Below, piece after piece: positions 1 through 5,603 of a stretch of 6,343 bases of DNA. Location of the stretch: contig JAHEJE010000178.1 of assembly GCA_024639035.1 (NCBI GenBank), positions 1-6,343 on the forward strand, read 5' to 3'. The notes beneath the pieces were generated by a model. The model searched no databases and was not told the DNA's origin. It worked only from the letters and a program-made list of their open reading frames with translations. The stretch's first letter is position 1; each line of letters starts with the position of its first letter. Origin of the DNA: Alphaproteobacteria bacterium (GTDB lineage: Bacteria; Pseudomonadota; Alphaproteobacteria; Rhizobiales; Aestuariivirgaceae). The position numbers and the translations under genes are program-made.

Positions 1-953
1 TGCCGCTTGCCTGCAAACTGCAGTACCCGGACATGGAATCCGCCGTAGAAGCCGACCTCGGCCAGCTCAACCTGATTTTTTCGGTGCACCGGCGGATGGA
101 CCCGGCAATCGATACCAGCCAGATTGCCGAGGAAATCGCTGCGCGGTTGCGCGAGGAACTGGACTACGAGCGCGAGGCCGCACACATGCGGCTCTATGCC
201 GATGTTCTGGTCGATGAAGACCTGATCAGCATACCGCAACCGTTCCCCAAGCTTTCAACGCGGCGGCTGATTACCATGCAATGGCTCGACGGAAAACGGT
301 TGTTGGAATTTGCCGAAGACCGGCTTGAGGTACGCAACCTGTTGGCGACAGCCATGTTCAAGGCCTGGTGGCAACCGTTTTGCGGTCATGGTGTGATCCA
401 TGGCGACCCGCATTTGGGCAATTATACCGCACGGCTTGAGGATGGCGTGCCTGCCGGCTTGAATCTGCTTGATTTCGGGTGCATCCGAGTGTTCCCAACC
501 AGCTTTGTCGAGGGTGTGGTGGCGCTGTACCATGGGCTCAGGACCGACAATCGCGAGCAGATCGTGTCGGCCTACGAGACCTGGGGGTTTGAAGGTCTCA
601 GCAACGAACTGATCGATGTGCTGAATATCTGGGCCCGGTTTATCTATGGTCCGTTGATGGAGGATCGGGTGCGGGCGATTGCCGACGGGGTAAAGCCGGC
701 CGAATACGGACGCCGGCAGGCGTTTCAGGTGCACAAGGCGCTAAAGGAGATGGGGCCGGTCAAGGTGCCGCGCGAGTTCGTGTTCATGGACCGGGCGGCG
801 ATCGGTCTGGGCGGTGTGTTCATTCATCTCAGAGCCGAATTGAATTTCTACCGGCTGTTCAACGAAGCGATGGAAAAGTATGCGCTGGACGGTGTCGCGG
901 CGCGGCAGGACGCGGCGCTGTCGAGGGCCGGCGTTGCACCGGCAAGGGAATAA
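1..953 (+). CDS. ABC1/AarF/UbiB-family atypical kinase, 5'-truncated by window start
   Basis: The reading frame is open from the first complete codon (position 3) to TAA at 951-953, so the first ATG inside the window (33) is internal and the true start lies upstream. Numbering from the codon at 3, the visible 316 residues include ACKLQYPD (residues 3-10), where K5 fits the nucleotide-binding lysine of the ABC1 kinase fold. EELDYEREA (51-59) is the family's conserved glutamate motif, HGDPHLGN (133-140) the catalytic-loop signature, and LLDFG (155-159) the metal-binding DFG. The alanine-rich loop and KxGQ motif typical of the family would lie upstream of the window. Members act as ATPases/kinase-like proteins, often supporting ubiquinone biosynthesis (UbiB) or other quinone or lipid functions. 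The hydrophobic C-terminal hairpin of canonical UbiB is not evident: the tail is alanine- and arginine-rich and soluble-looking. I therefore call the family, not UbiB itself. The family is certain; the substrate is unknown. Confidence 0.93.
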   Translation, partial: PLACKLQYPDMESAVEADLGQLNLIFSVHRRMDPAIDTSQIAEEIAARLREELDYEREAAHMRLYADVLVDEDLISIPQPFPKLSTRRLITMQWLDGKRLLEFAEDRLEVRNLLATAMFKAWWQPFCGHGVIHGDPHLGNYTARLEDGVPAGLNLLDFGCIRVFPTSFVEGVVALYHGLRTDNREQIVSAYETWGFEGLSNELIDVLNIWARFIYGPLMEDRVRAIADGVKPAEYGRRQAFQVHKALKEMGPVKVPREFVFMDRAAIGLGGVFIHLRAELNFYRLFNEAMEKYALDGVAARQDAALSRAGVAPARE

Positions 954-968
954 AAAAAATAACCTGCC

Positions 969-1005
969 GCTTGCGCATTGTGGCAGTCTGCCACTTTGCA
1001 CAAGC
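969..1005. promoter_or_regulatory. 37-bp imperfect palindrome, candidate operator before the coxIV-like/pnt operon
   Basis: The dyad is centred on T987. The core GTGGCAG-T-CTGCCAC (980-994) is a perfect 7-1-7 inverted repeat. Two mismatched pairs follow, and outer arms CTTGCGCA (970-977) and TGCACAAG (997-1004) match with one mismatch; G969/C1005 adds another pair. In total 15 of 18 pairs are complementary about the same centre. No T-tract follows on the plus strand, so it does not look like a terminator for the upstream kinase gene. Its position 73 bases or more before the coxIV-like start, overlapping a weak promoter candidate, suits a dimeric regulator binding site. The regulator is unknown. 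Confidence 0.55.
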
Positions 1006-1023
1006 ACCTGATATCTGTATCTT
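996..1023 (+). promoter_or_regulatory. Weak sigma70-type promoter candidate for the coxIV-like/pnt operon
   Basis: TTGCAC (996-1001) and TATCTT (1018-1023) are separated by 16 bases, which would place a start near 1030 and leave a leader of about 48 bases. Both hexamers are poor matches to consensus. The main support is position: this is the only non-coding stretch before a four-gene operon, and the -35 lies in the right arm of the 969-1005 palindrome, as a repressor site would. Confidence 0.25.
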
Positions 1024-1064
1024 GCACTACAACAGGTCGGGGCCCGTTGCCGGGTGGATATTCT

Positions 1065-1070
1065 GGGGAG
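1065..1070 (+). promoter_or_regulatory. Shine-Dalgarno GGGGAG that fixes the start at 1078
   Basis: GGGGAG lies 7 bases before ATG 1078. The longer reading from GTG 1054 would put this site inside the gene and has no comparable ribosome binding site, so ATG 1078 is preferred. Confidence 0.6.
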
Positions 1071-1077
1071 TTTAAGC

Positions 1078-1362
1078 ATGACCGAAGCATCGCCACACAA
1101 TGAGGATTTCGCCGAGCATGAATCCACATATCGTGGGTTTATCAATGGTTCCATTGCGCTGTGCTTTATCAGCCTGTACGTACTTATCGCGCTGTGCTCG
1201 GTGGGGTTTGCCGATACGCTGCCGCGGTTAATGGCGTTTGCCGGCGTCATCATCGGAACTATCGTGATTTTGATCGACTGGCGGTCAGGTTCGAAGGTCT
1301 GGCCGTTGTCGCTCGGTTTTTTGGTGGTCTATGGGCTGATCACTGCAATCAACGTATCATGA
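1078..1362 (+). CDS. Small three-helix membrane protein, aa3-type cytochrome c oxidase subunit IV-like
   Basis: The product is 94 residues. Its N-terminus, DFAEHESTYRGFINGS (10-25) followed by a hydrophobic stretch (about 25-45), matches the pattern of the small bacterial aa3 oxidase subunit IV (COX_aa3_IV family), which has an acidic/His-containing lead, an aromatic-x-GF(I) motif and then one membrane helix. Subunit IV proteins are usually around 45-60 residues with one helix. This one continues with two more hydrophobic segments (about 48-68 and 75-93) joined by the short charged turn DWRSGSK. The gene starts the pnt operon: its stop is 23 bases before pntAA. Homologues beside pnt genes in alphaproteobacteria are, as I recall, commonly annotated as aa3 oxidase subunit IV, but no oxidase gene is visible here. 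The role is uncertain: an oxidase accessory subunit, or a partner of the transhydrogenase. The coding call is firm; the function is moderate. Confidence 0.75.
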   Translation: MTEASPHNEDFAEHESTYRGFINGSIALCFISLYVLIALCSVGFADTLPRLMAFAGVIIGTIVILIDWRSGSKVWPLSLGFLVVYGLITAINVS

Positions 1363-1385
1363 CGTTACATTAAGGGTTCGATACC

Positions 1386-2507
1386 ATGAAACTCGCGGTC
1401 CCCGCTGAGAACAAATCGGTTGAATCCCGTGTCGCCATCAGCCCCGACGCCGTCAAGGCCTATGTCAAAAAGGGTCTGGATGTCGTCGTCGAGGCGGGCT
1501 CTGGCGCCGGGTCGTCGATATCCGACGATGCGTTTGCAGCAGCAGGGGCGACCATCGCCAAAGGAACCGCTGCGACGGCCAAGGGCGCCGATATCCTGTT
1601 GACGGTGCGGCGGCCAAGCGACGCGGCCCTGAAAGCGATCAAGCAAGGCGCGGTGATCGCCGGCCAACTCGACCCTCATGGCGACAAGAAAGGCCTGACC
1701 GGGCTGGCAAAGTCCGGCTTTAGCGCCTTCGCCATGGAGTTGATGCCGCGCATCACCCGGGCTCAATCAATGGACGTTTTGTCGTCACAGGCCAATCTGG
1801 CCGGCTACAAGGCGGTAATCGATGCTGCTGCCCAGTTCGGCCGGGCGTTTCCGATGATGATGACGGCGGCCGGAACGGTTCCGCCAGCCAAGGTTTTCGT
1901 GATGGGCGCCGGTGTTGCCGGTCTGCAGGCAATCGCCACGGCGCGGCGCCTCGGCGCGATCGTTTCGGCGACCGATGTGCGTGCGGCCGCAGGCGAGCAG
2001 GTACAAAGCCTCGGGGCGAAGTTCGTCTTCGTCGAAGGCATGGCCGATGCGGCCACCGAAGGCGGTTATGCCAAGGAGCTGTCGGAAGACGACAAGCGGC
2101 GCCAGGCTGAACTGGTGGCCGAACACGTCAAAACACAAGATATTATTGTGACCACCGCGCTGATCCCGGGCCGGCCGGCCCCGGAGCTGATTTCCAAACA
2201 GATGGTCGAGACGATGAAGCTGGGATCGGTCATTGTTGATCTTGCGGTAGAGCGCGGCGGCAACTGTCCATTGTCCAAGCCCGACCAGATTGTCGAGCAC
2301 AAAGGCGTGACGATCATGGGCCACCTGAACCTGGCAGGCCGGCTGGCCGGCAATGCCTCGCCGCTCTATGCCAAGAACCTGCAGAATTTCGTCGAACTGC
2401 TCATTGGCGAAGACGGAAACCTGTCGATCGACTGGGATGATGAAATCATGACCGGCTGCGGCCTGATCCGCGACGGTAAGGCCGTCCACCCCATCCTGAA
2501 CTCCTGA
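1386..2507 (+). CDS. pntAA: NAD(P) transhydrogenase subunit alpha part 1 (domain I, NAD(H)-binding)
   Basis: At 373 residues it is close to the roughly 384 residues of Rhodospirillum rubrum PntAA, the soluble domain I of the proton-translocating transhydrogenase, which binds NADH and donates hydride to NADP+ on domain III at the cytoplasmic face. The RQD-loop residues known from the R. rubrum protein are all present with a constant offset: R122, Q127, D130 and S133 in the stretch PRITRAQSMDVLSS. The Rossmann fingerprint GAGVAG (174-179) and D197 in ATDVR, which contacts the NAD ribose, are intact, as is the mobile-loop region GGYAKE (226-231). The C-terminus stops before any membrane helix, so this is the split three-subunit type, not the fused E. 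coli PntA. ATG 1386 is preceded by AAGGG (1372-1376). The gene is second in the operon and pntAB follows after 15 bases. Confidence 0.97.
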   Translation: MKLAVPAENKSVESRVAISPDAVKAYVKKGLDVVVEAGSGAGSSISDDAFAAAGATIAKGTAATAKGADILLTVRRPSDAALKAIKQGAVIAGQLDPHGDKKGLTGLAKSGFSAFAMELMPRITRAQSMDVLSSQANLAGYKAVIDAAAQFGRAFPMMMTAAGTVPPAKVFVMGAGVAGLQAIATARRLGAIVSATDVRAAAGEQVQSLGAKFVFVEGMADAATEGGYAKELSEDDKRRQAELVAEHVKTQDIIVTTALIPGRPAPELISKQMVETMKLGSVIVDLAVERGGNCPLSKPDQIVEHKGVTIMGHLNLAGRLAGNASPLYAKNLQNFVELLIGEDGNLSIDWDDEIMTGCGLIRDGKAVHPILNS

Positions 2508-2522
2508 AGGAACATATGAACC

Positions 2523-2975
2523 ATGGCGGGTCTCACTCCACAACAAGCCGCTGAACAGGCGCAGGCAGCCGCCGATACGGCCAGGCATGCTGCAGAACAG
2601 GCGCAGGCTCTGGCCGATCATGCCGCTTTTGTGGCCGGAAGCGGCGCGGCAGAGGCGGTAGGCGCGGCCACCGGCATCGATCCCTTCGTGTTCCGTCTGA
2701 CGATCTTCGTTCTGGCGATCTTCGTGGGCTATTACGTCGTGTGGGCGGTGACACCAGCATTGCACACCCCGCTGATGTCGGTAACCAACGCGATCTCCTC
2801 GGTCATTGTTGTCGGCGCCCTGCTGGCGGTCGGGGTCGGTGCAGTGGCATCCGGGTCGACGGCGGCGATGTTCTTCGGTTTCATCGCGCTGGTCTTTGCC
2901 TCGGTGAACATTTTCGGCGGTTTCCTGGTCACCCAGCGTATGCTGGCGATGTATAAGAAGAAGGAGGCCCGATAG
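2523..2975 (+). CDS. pntAB: NAD(P) transhydrogenase subunit alpha part 2 (membrane helices of domain II)
   Basis: This 150-residue membrane protein supplies the first helices of the proton channel (domain II) of the split transhydrogenase. Three hydrophobic segments are visible at about residues 58-77, 87-108 and 114-135, with family-typical stretches TNAISSVIVVGA (88-99) and FGGFLVTQRMLAMYKK (131-146). The N-terminus is an alanine/glutamine-rich, probably helical tail carrying a 14-residue tandem repeat: AEQAQAAAD at 10-18 is echoed by AEQAQALAD at 24-32. The start must be ATG 2523 because a TGA lies in frame six bases upstream. The Shine-Dalgarno AAGGA (2507-2511) overlaps the pntAA stop and sits 11 bases away. 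A second ATG at 2516 in another frame gives only a 12-codon peptide. It lies between pntAA and pntB and needs both to work. Confidence 0.95.
   Translation: MAGLTPQQAAEQAQAAADTARHAAEQAQALADHAAFVAGSGAAEAVGAATGIDPFVFRLTIFVLAIFVGYYVVWAVTPALHTPLMSVTNAISSVIVVGALLAVGVGAVASGSTAAMFFGFIALVFASVNIFGGFLVTQRMLAMYKKKEAR
2961..2967 (+). promoter_or_regulatory. Shine-Dalgarno AAGGAGG for pntB inside the pntAB 3' end
   Basis: AAGGAGG encodes part of the lysine-rich pntAB tail and lies 10 bases before the pntB ATG at 2978. The pntAB stop (2973-2975) falls between site and start, so ribosomes finishing pntAB end on top of the pntB start. This suits translational coupling of the two membrane subunits. Confidence 0.7.
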
Positions 2976-2977
2976 TC

Positions 2978-4378
2978 ATGTCGGCAAATCTCGCGGCCAT
3001 CCTTTATCTTGTCGCCGGTGTCCTGTTCATCCTCGCCCTGCGCGGGCTGTCGCATCCCGAGAGTTCGCGGCGCGGAAATACGTACGGTATGGTCGGCATG
3101 GCGATCGCTGTCGTCACCACGCTGTTTCTGGTCGGCGCCGGATCGGGCCTTGCCTGGCTGCTGATTATCGCCGGCATCGCCATCGGCGGCGGCATCGGCG
3201 CTTATATCGCGCGAAACATCGCCATGACCCAGATGCCGGAGTTGGTTGCGGCATTTCATTCGCTGGTCGGTTTGGCCGCGGTGTTCGTTGCCGCAGCCGC
3301 GCTTTATGCTCCGCAGGCCTTCGAGATTGCCGATATCGCCGGAAATATCGGTGCAGCAAGCCTTCTGGAAATGTCGCTGGGTGCGGCCATCGGCGCCGTC
3401 ACATTCACCGGTTCGGTGATTGCATTCGCCAAGCTGTCGGGCCGCATGTCCGGTGCGCCGATCATGCTGCCGGCGCGGCATGTGATCAATATCGGTCTGG
3501 CTGCGGCGCTCGTGTTGTGCGTGATCTGGCTGATGTCGAGCCAGAGCGAAGTGGCGTTCTGGCTGGTGGTCATCCTGTCTCTGACCATCGGTGTCCTGAT
3601 CATCATCCCGATTGGCGGCGCCGACATGCCGGTCGTGGTATCGATGCTCAACTCATACTCAGGCTGGGCCGCTGCCGGTATCGGTTTTACGCTCGGCAAC
3701 ACCGCGCTGATCGTCACCGGCGCGCTGGTCGGTTCTTCCGGCGCCATCCTGTCCTACATCATGTGCAAGGCCATGAACCGGTCGTTCATCTCCGTCATTC
3801 TCGGCGGCTTCGGTGGCGAGGTTGCAGGGCCGTCCAGTGATGATGGTGTGCCGCGGACAGTTAAACAGGGTTCGGCTGACGATGCCGCCTTCATGTTGAA
3901 GAACGCCGGTACGGTAATCATCGCTCCGGGTTACGGCATGGCGGTTGCCCAGGCGCAACACACGGTGCGGGAGCTGGCCGATGAGCTCAAGGCCGCTGGG
4001 GTCACCGTAAAGTACGCCATCCATCCGGTCGCCGGACGCATGCCGGGCCACATGAACGTGCTGTTGGCAGAAGCCAATGTGCCGTACGACGAGGTCTTTG
4101 AGCTTGAGGACATCAACTCAGAGTTCGCCCAGGCCGACGTTGCCTTGGTCATCGGCGCCAACGATGTCACCAACCCGGCCGCCAAGGAAGATCCGCAATC
4201 GCCGATCTACGGCATGCCGGTGCTGGAAGTGTGGAAGGCCGGAACGGTGATGTTCTCAAAACGCTCGCTGTCGTCGGGCTATGCCGGCATCGACAACACG
4301 CTGTTCTACCGCGACAACACCATGATGCTGTTCGGCGACGCCAAGAAGATGGTCGAGGGGATCGTCAAGAGCTTGTGA
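2978..4378 (+). CDS. pntB: NAD(P) transhydrogenase subunit beta (membrane domain II plus NADP(H)-binding domain III)
   Basis: At 466 residues it is near the usual length (E. coli PntB 462). Residues 1 to about 262 form a run of membrane helices, and domain III begins near 290. Residues tied to proton translocation in the E. coli enzyme are present with an offset of three: H94 in MPELVAAFHS (86-95), and D216 and N225 in GADMPVVVSMLNSYSGW. Domain III has the NADP fingerprint GYGMAVAQAQ (318-327), HPVAGRMPGHMN (349-360), GANDVTNP (393-400) and SKRSLSSGYAG (427-437), where K428 and R429 match the lysine/arginine that holds the 2'-phosphate. Nothing is broken or missing. The gene starts two bases after the pntAB stop and closes the operon. 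With PntAA and PntAB it catalyses proton-driven NADH-to-NADP+ hydride transfer, a main source of NADPH. Confidence 0.97.
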   Translation: MSANLAAILYLVAGVLFILALRGLSHPESSRRGNTYGMVGMAIAVVTTLFLVGAGSGLAWLLIIAGIAIGGGIGAYIARNIAMTQMPELVAAFHSLVGLAAVFVAAAALYAPQAFEIADIAGNIGAASLLEMSLGAAIGAVTFTGSVIAFAKLSGRMSGAPIMLPARHVINIGLAAALVLCVIWLMSSQSEVAFWLVVILSLTIGVLIIIPIGGADMPVVVSMLNSYSGWAAAGIGFTLGNTALIVTGALVGSSGAILSYIMCKAMNRSFISVILGGFGGEVAGPSSDDGVPRTVKQGSADDAAFMLKNAGTVIIAPGYGMAVAQAQHTVRELADELKAAGVTVKYAIHPVAGRMPGHMNVLLAEANVPYDEVFELEDINSEFAQADVALVIGANDVTNPAAKEDPQSPIYGMPVLEVWKAGTVMFSKRSLSSGYAGIDNTLFYRDNTMMLFGDAKKMVEGIVKSL

Positions 4379-4475
4379 CCACTCGGCAGGCGATATCGTA
4401 GGCGCCTTGCGTCTGCATTCGTCGGCTCGGTCGTCAACGATAACATAAACGATCCAGGATGCGCAGACGGGGATC
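4379..4475. other. 97-bp gap between pntB and the amidohydrolase gene
   Basis: No intrinsic terminator with a T-tract follows pntB. The gap holds the 8-bp palindrome CGATATCG (4391-4398) and a distant pair CGTCTGC (4410-4416) / GCAGACG (4463-4469). The right arm of that pair runs into the ribosome binding region (GGGGA, 4469-4473) of the next gene. In RNA the two arms could pair over a 46-base loop, but such a short stem is weak evidence. I cannot tell whether the next gene has its own promoter or is read through from pntB. Confidence 0.3.
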
Positions 4476-5363
4476 ATGGCCAACTTCGAAGAACGACCGT
4501 TTTCCATCGATCGTCCGGCCCAACTGGCTTATCCCGCCGTTTTCAGCTCACCGCATAGCGGCAGCGAGTATCCGCAAGCCTTCCTGCAGTCTTCGAAACT
4601 ATGTCCACGCACGCTGCGTACGTCCGAGGATTGCTACATCGATGCACTGTTCTCGAGTGCGTCCGGGTTGGGCTGCCCGTTGATCAGCGCGCGTTTTCCC
4701 CGGGCTTACCTCGATGTCAATCGGGAGCCATATGAACTCGACCCGACGATGTTCACCGATGGGCTTCCGGGGTTCGTCAATACATCATCGGTTCGGGTGT
4801 CGGGTGGGCTCGGCACCATTCCACGGATCGTTGCGGAGAGCCGTGAGATCTATGCGCAGCCATTGACCTGGAGCGAGGCGCAACGGCGTATCGAATACCT
4901 CTATCAGCCCTATCATTGTGCTCTGCATTCGATGATGGAGGATTCGGTTGAGCGGTTCGGATCTGCGTTTCTTATCGATTGCCACTCGATGCCGTCTACG
5001 GCGGTGCAGAACACATTCGGGCTCGGCGGCAAGCCCGTCGATGTCGTTCTGGGCGATCGTTACGGTTCGACCTGCGATGGGGAACTGAGTGAGTATCTCG
5101 CCGAACTCTTTGCCAATGCCGGGTTGAAAGTGGCGCGCAACAAACCCTATGCCGGCGGTTACATCACCCAGACCTATGGCCGGTCAGGACATGCGAAGCA
5201 AGCGTTGCAGATAGAGATCAATCGCGACCTCTACATGAACGAACGAACCCTTGAGCGTCTGCCGTGCTTTGGCGAACTGAGAGATACGATCGCTGGAATT
5301 CTCGCAGAGTTTCTCCCCTTTACCGCTACTTTCGGCAAGCCGATGGCGCTTGCCGCAGAATAA
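4476..5363 (+). CDS. N-formylglutamate amidohydrolase family protein
   Basis: The product is 295 residues with the sequence landmarks of the FGase family (PF05013). In order these are FSSPHSG (23-29, H27 probably a zinc ligand), RAYLDVNREPYELDP (76-90), YQPYH (143-147), IDCHSM (167-172, probable metal and catalytic site), LGDRYG (192-197), NKPYAGGYITQTYG (222-235) and QIEINRDLYM (245-254). Characterised members hydrolyse N-formyl-L-glutamate to glutamate and formate, the last step of one histidine degradation route (HutG type). No other hut gene is visible here, so the substrate could be a related N-acyl amino acid. ATG 4476 has GGGGA (4469-4473) ahead of it. The protein is cytoplasmic with no signal peptide. 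Its TAA (5361-5363) is the first base of, and runs into, an eight-A tract that serves as the U-tract of a small RNA on the other strand, so the two genes converge end to end. Confidence 0.92.
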   Translation: MANFEERPFSIDRPAQLAYPAVFSSPHSGSEYPQAFLQSSKLCPRTLRTSEDCYIDALFSSASGLGCPLISARFPRAYLDVNREPYELDPTMFTDGLPGFVNTSSVRVSGGLGTIPRIVAESREIYAQPLTWSEAQRRIEYLYQPYHCALHSMMEDSVERFGSAFLIDCHSMPSTAVQNTFGLGGKPVDVVLGDRYGSTCDGELSEYLAELFANAGLKVARNKPYAGGYITQTYGRSGHAKQALQIEINRDLYMNERTLERLPCFGELRDTIAGILAEFLPFTATFGKPMALAAE

Positions 5364-5440
5364 AAAAAAGGCCGTCAACGCAGTACGTAACGGCCCAAGT
5401 CTAGGGAGGAAACGCCCAGGAAGGGCGCGCATTCGACAGA
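5361..5440 (-). ncRNA. mmgR: mmgR/suhB-type (alpha-r8) small regulatory RNA
   Basis: Read on the minus strand, the locus gives a hairpin CGCCC-UUCCU-GGGCG (5427 to 5413), then UUUCCUCCCU (5412 to 5403), then a GC-rich terminator hairpin and eight U (5369 to 5362). Two hairpins around an unpaired UUUCCUCCCU segment is the layout I recall for rhizobial MmgR, the Rfam suhB/mmgR family. That family was first found in alphaproteobacteria upstream of suhB-like inositol monophosphatase genes, and here the flanking gene at 5783 is of that family. In Sinorhizobium meliloti MmgR is about 77 nt and limits polyhydroxybutyrate storage. The 3' end is set by the terminator. The 5' end is a guess from that length and could extend to about 5458. 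Structure and context are seen; family membership rests on recall, not on a covariance search. Confidence 0.78.
5362..5395 (-). terminator. Intrinsic terminator of the minus-strand small RNA
   Basis: On the minus strand GGCCGU (5395-5390) pairs with ACGGCC (5375-5370). An inner ACG/CGU stem (5388-5386 with 5380-5378) closes a five-base loop, and eight U follow directly (5369-5362). On the plus strand the same hairpin has its A-tract in front and no T-tract behind, so it should stop minus-strand transcription only. Confidence 0.88.
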
Positions 5441-5465
5441 GACAGACGTCTCCGTCGCGCACTGG

Positions 5466-5495
5466 TAATGTGGCATTGCGCTGCACAATTTTCAA
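5466..5495 (-). promoter_or_regulatory. Weak promoter candidate for the minus-strand small RNA
   Basis: On the minus strand TTGAAA (5495-5490) is followed after 18 bases by ACATTA (5471-5466), which would start an RNA near 5458, about 20 bases longer than the reported S. meliloti MmgR. The -10 match is poor, so this is tentative. The spacer contains the near-perfect dyad at 5475-5489. Confidence 0.25.
5475..5489. promoter_or_regulatory. 15-bp near-perfect dyad ATTGCGCTGCACAAT upstream of the small RNA
   Basis: The arms ATTGCGC and GCACAAT match at six of seven pairs around T5482. The dyad lies 35-50 bases beyond the likely 5' end of the small RNA, inside its probable promoter. The half-sites TTGCGC and GCACAA are the same as those in the outer arms of the 969-1005 palindrome. 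Confidence 0.35.
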
Positions 5496-5567
5496 GATCG
5501 CCACCAATGCTGCGACAAAGTGTCAAGCCTGAAGCAGAAAACACGACTGCCAGTAAGTTAGTGTATT

Positions 5568-5585
5568 GTTTTTATGCGTAAAAAC
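5568..5585. promoter_or_regulatory. Perfect AT-rich dyad GTTTTTATGCGTAAAAAC
   Basis: The seven-base arms GTTTTTA and TAAAAAC are perfectly complementary around TGCG. No poly-T run follows on either strand, so it is more likely a protein binding site than a terminator. It lies about 200 bases before the hisN-like start. Confidence 0.4.
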
Positions 5586-5603
5586 TGCGTTACCTTGAAT
5601 GCG

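Noticed and set aside
952..986. Possible minus-strand terminator (CTGCC/GGCAG stem followed by a T-rich tract) just after the kinase gene
   Set aside because: The stem is only five pairs with a long loop, the T-tract is separated and interrupted, and no minus-strand transcript source is visible. The larger palindrome at 969-1005 explains the symmetry better.
980..1000. Sigma54 (-24/-12) promoter suggested by TGGCA and TTGCA elements
   Set aside because: The invariant GG and GC are not 10 bases apart in any register here, nor at 5605-5622.
1785..2765. Long minus-strand open frame (326 codons) opposite pntAA and pntAB
   Set aside because: It lies wholly antisense to well-conserved genes, has a low-complexity His/Arg/Gly-rich translation with no recognisable domain, and is a by-product of GC-rich codon use.
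2961..2967. pntB Shine-Dalgarno as a direct target of the UUUCCUCCCU segment of the small RNA
   Set aside because: Only five consecutive pairs (CCUCC with GGAGG) form, which any strong ribosome binding site would offer, so it is not specific evidence.
2732..3481. Minus-strand open frame of 249 codons opposite pntAB and pntB
   Set aside because: The translation is a charged, repetitive mirror of membrane-helix codons, and the opposite strand carries certain genes.
5350..5532. Plus-strand 60-codon frame across the small RNA locus, with an SD-like GGGAGGAAA inside
   Set aside because: The start lies inside the amidohydrolase gene, the product is basic low-complexity sequence, and the SD-like stretch has no start codon at a usable distance. 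The conserved feature reads on the other strand as UUUCCUCCCU.
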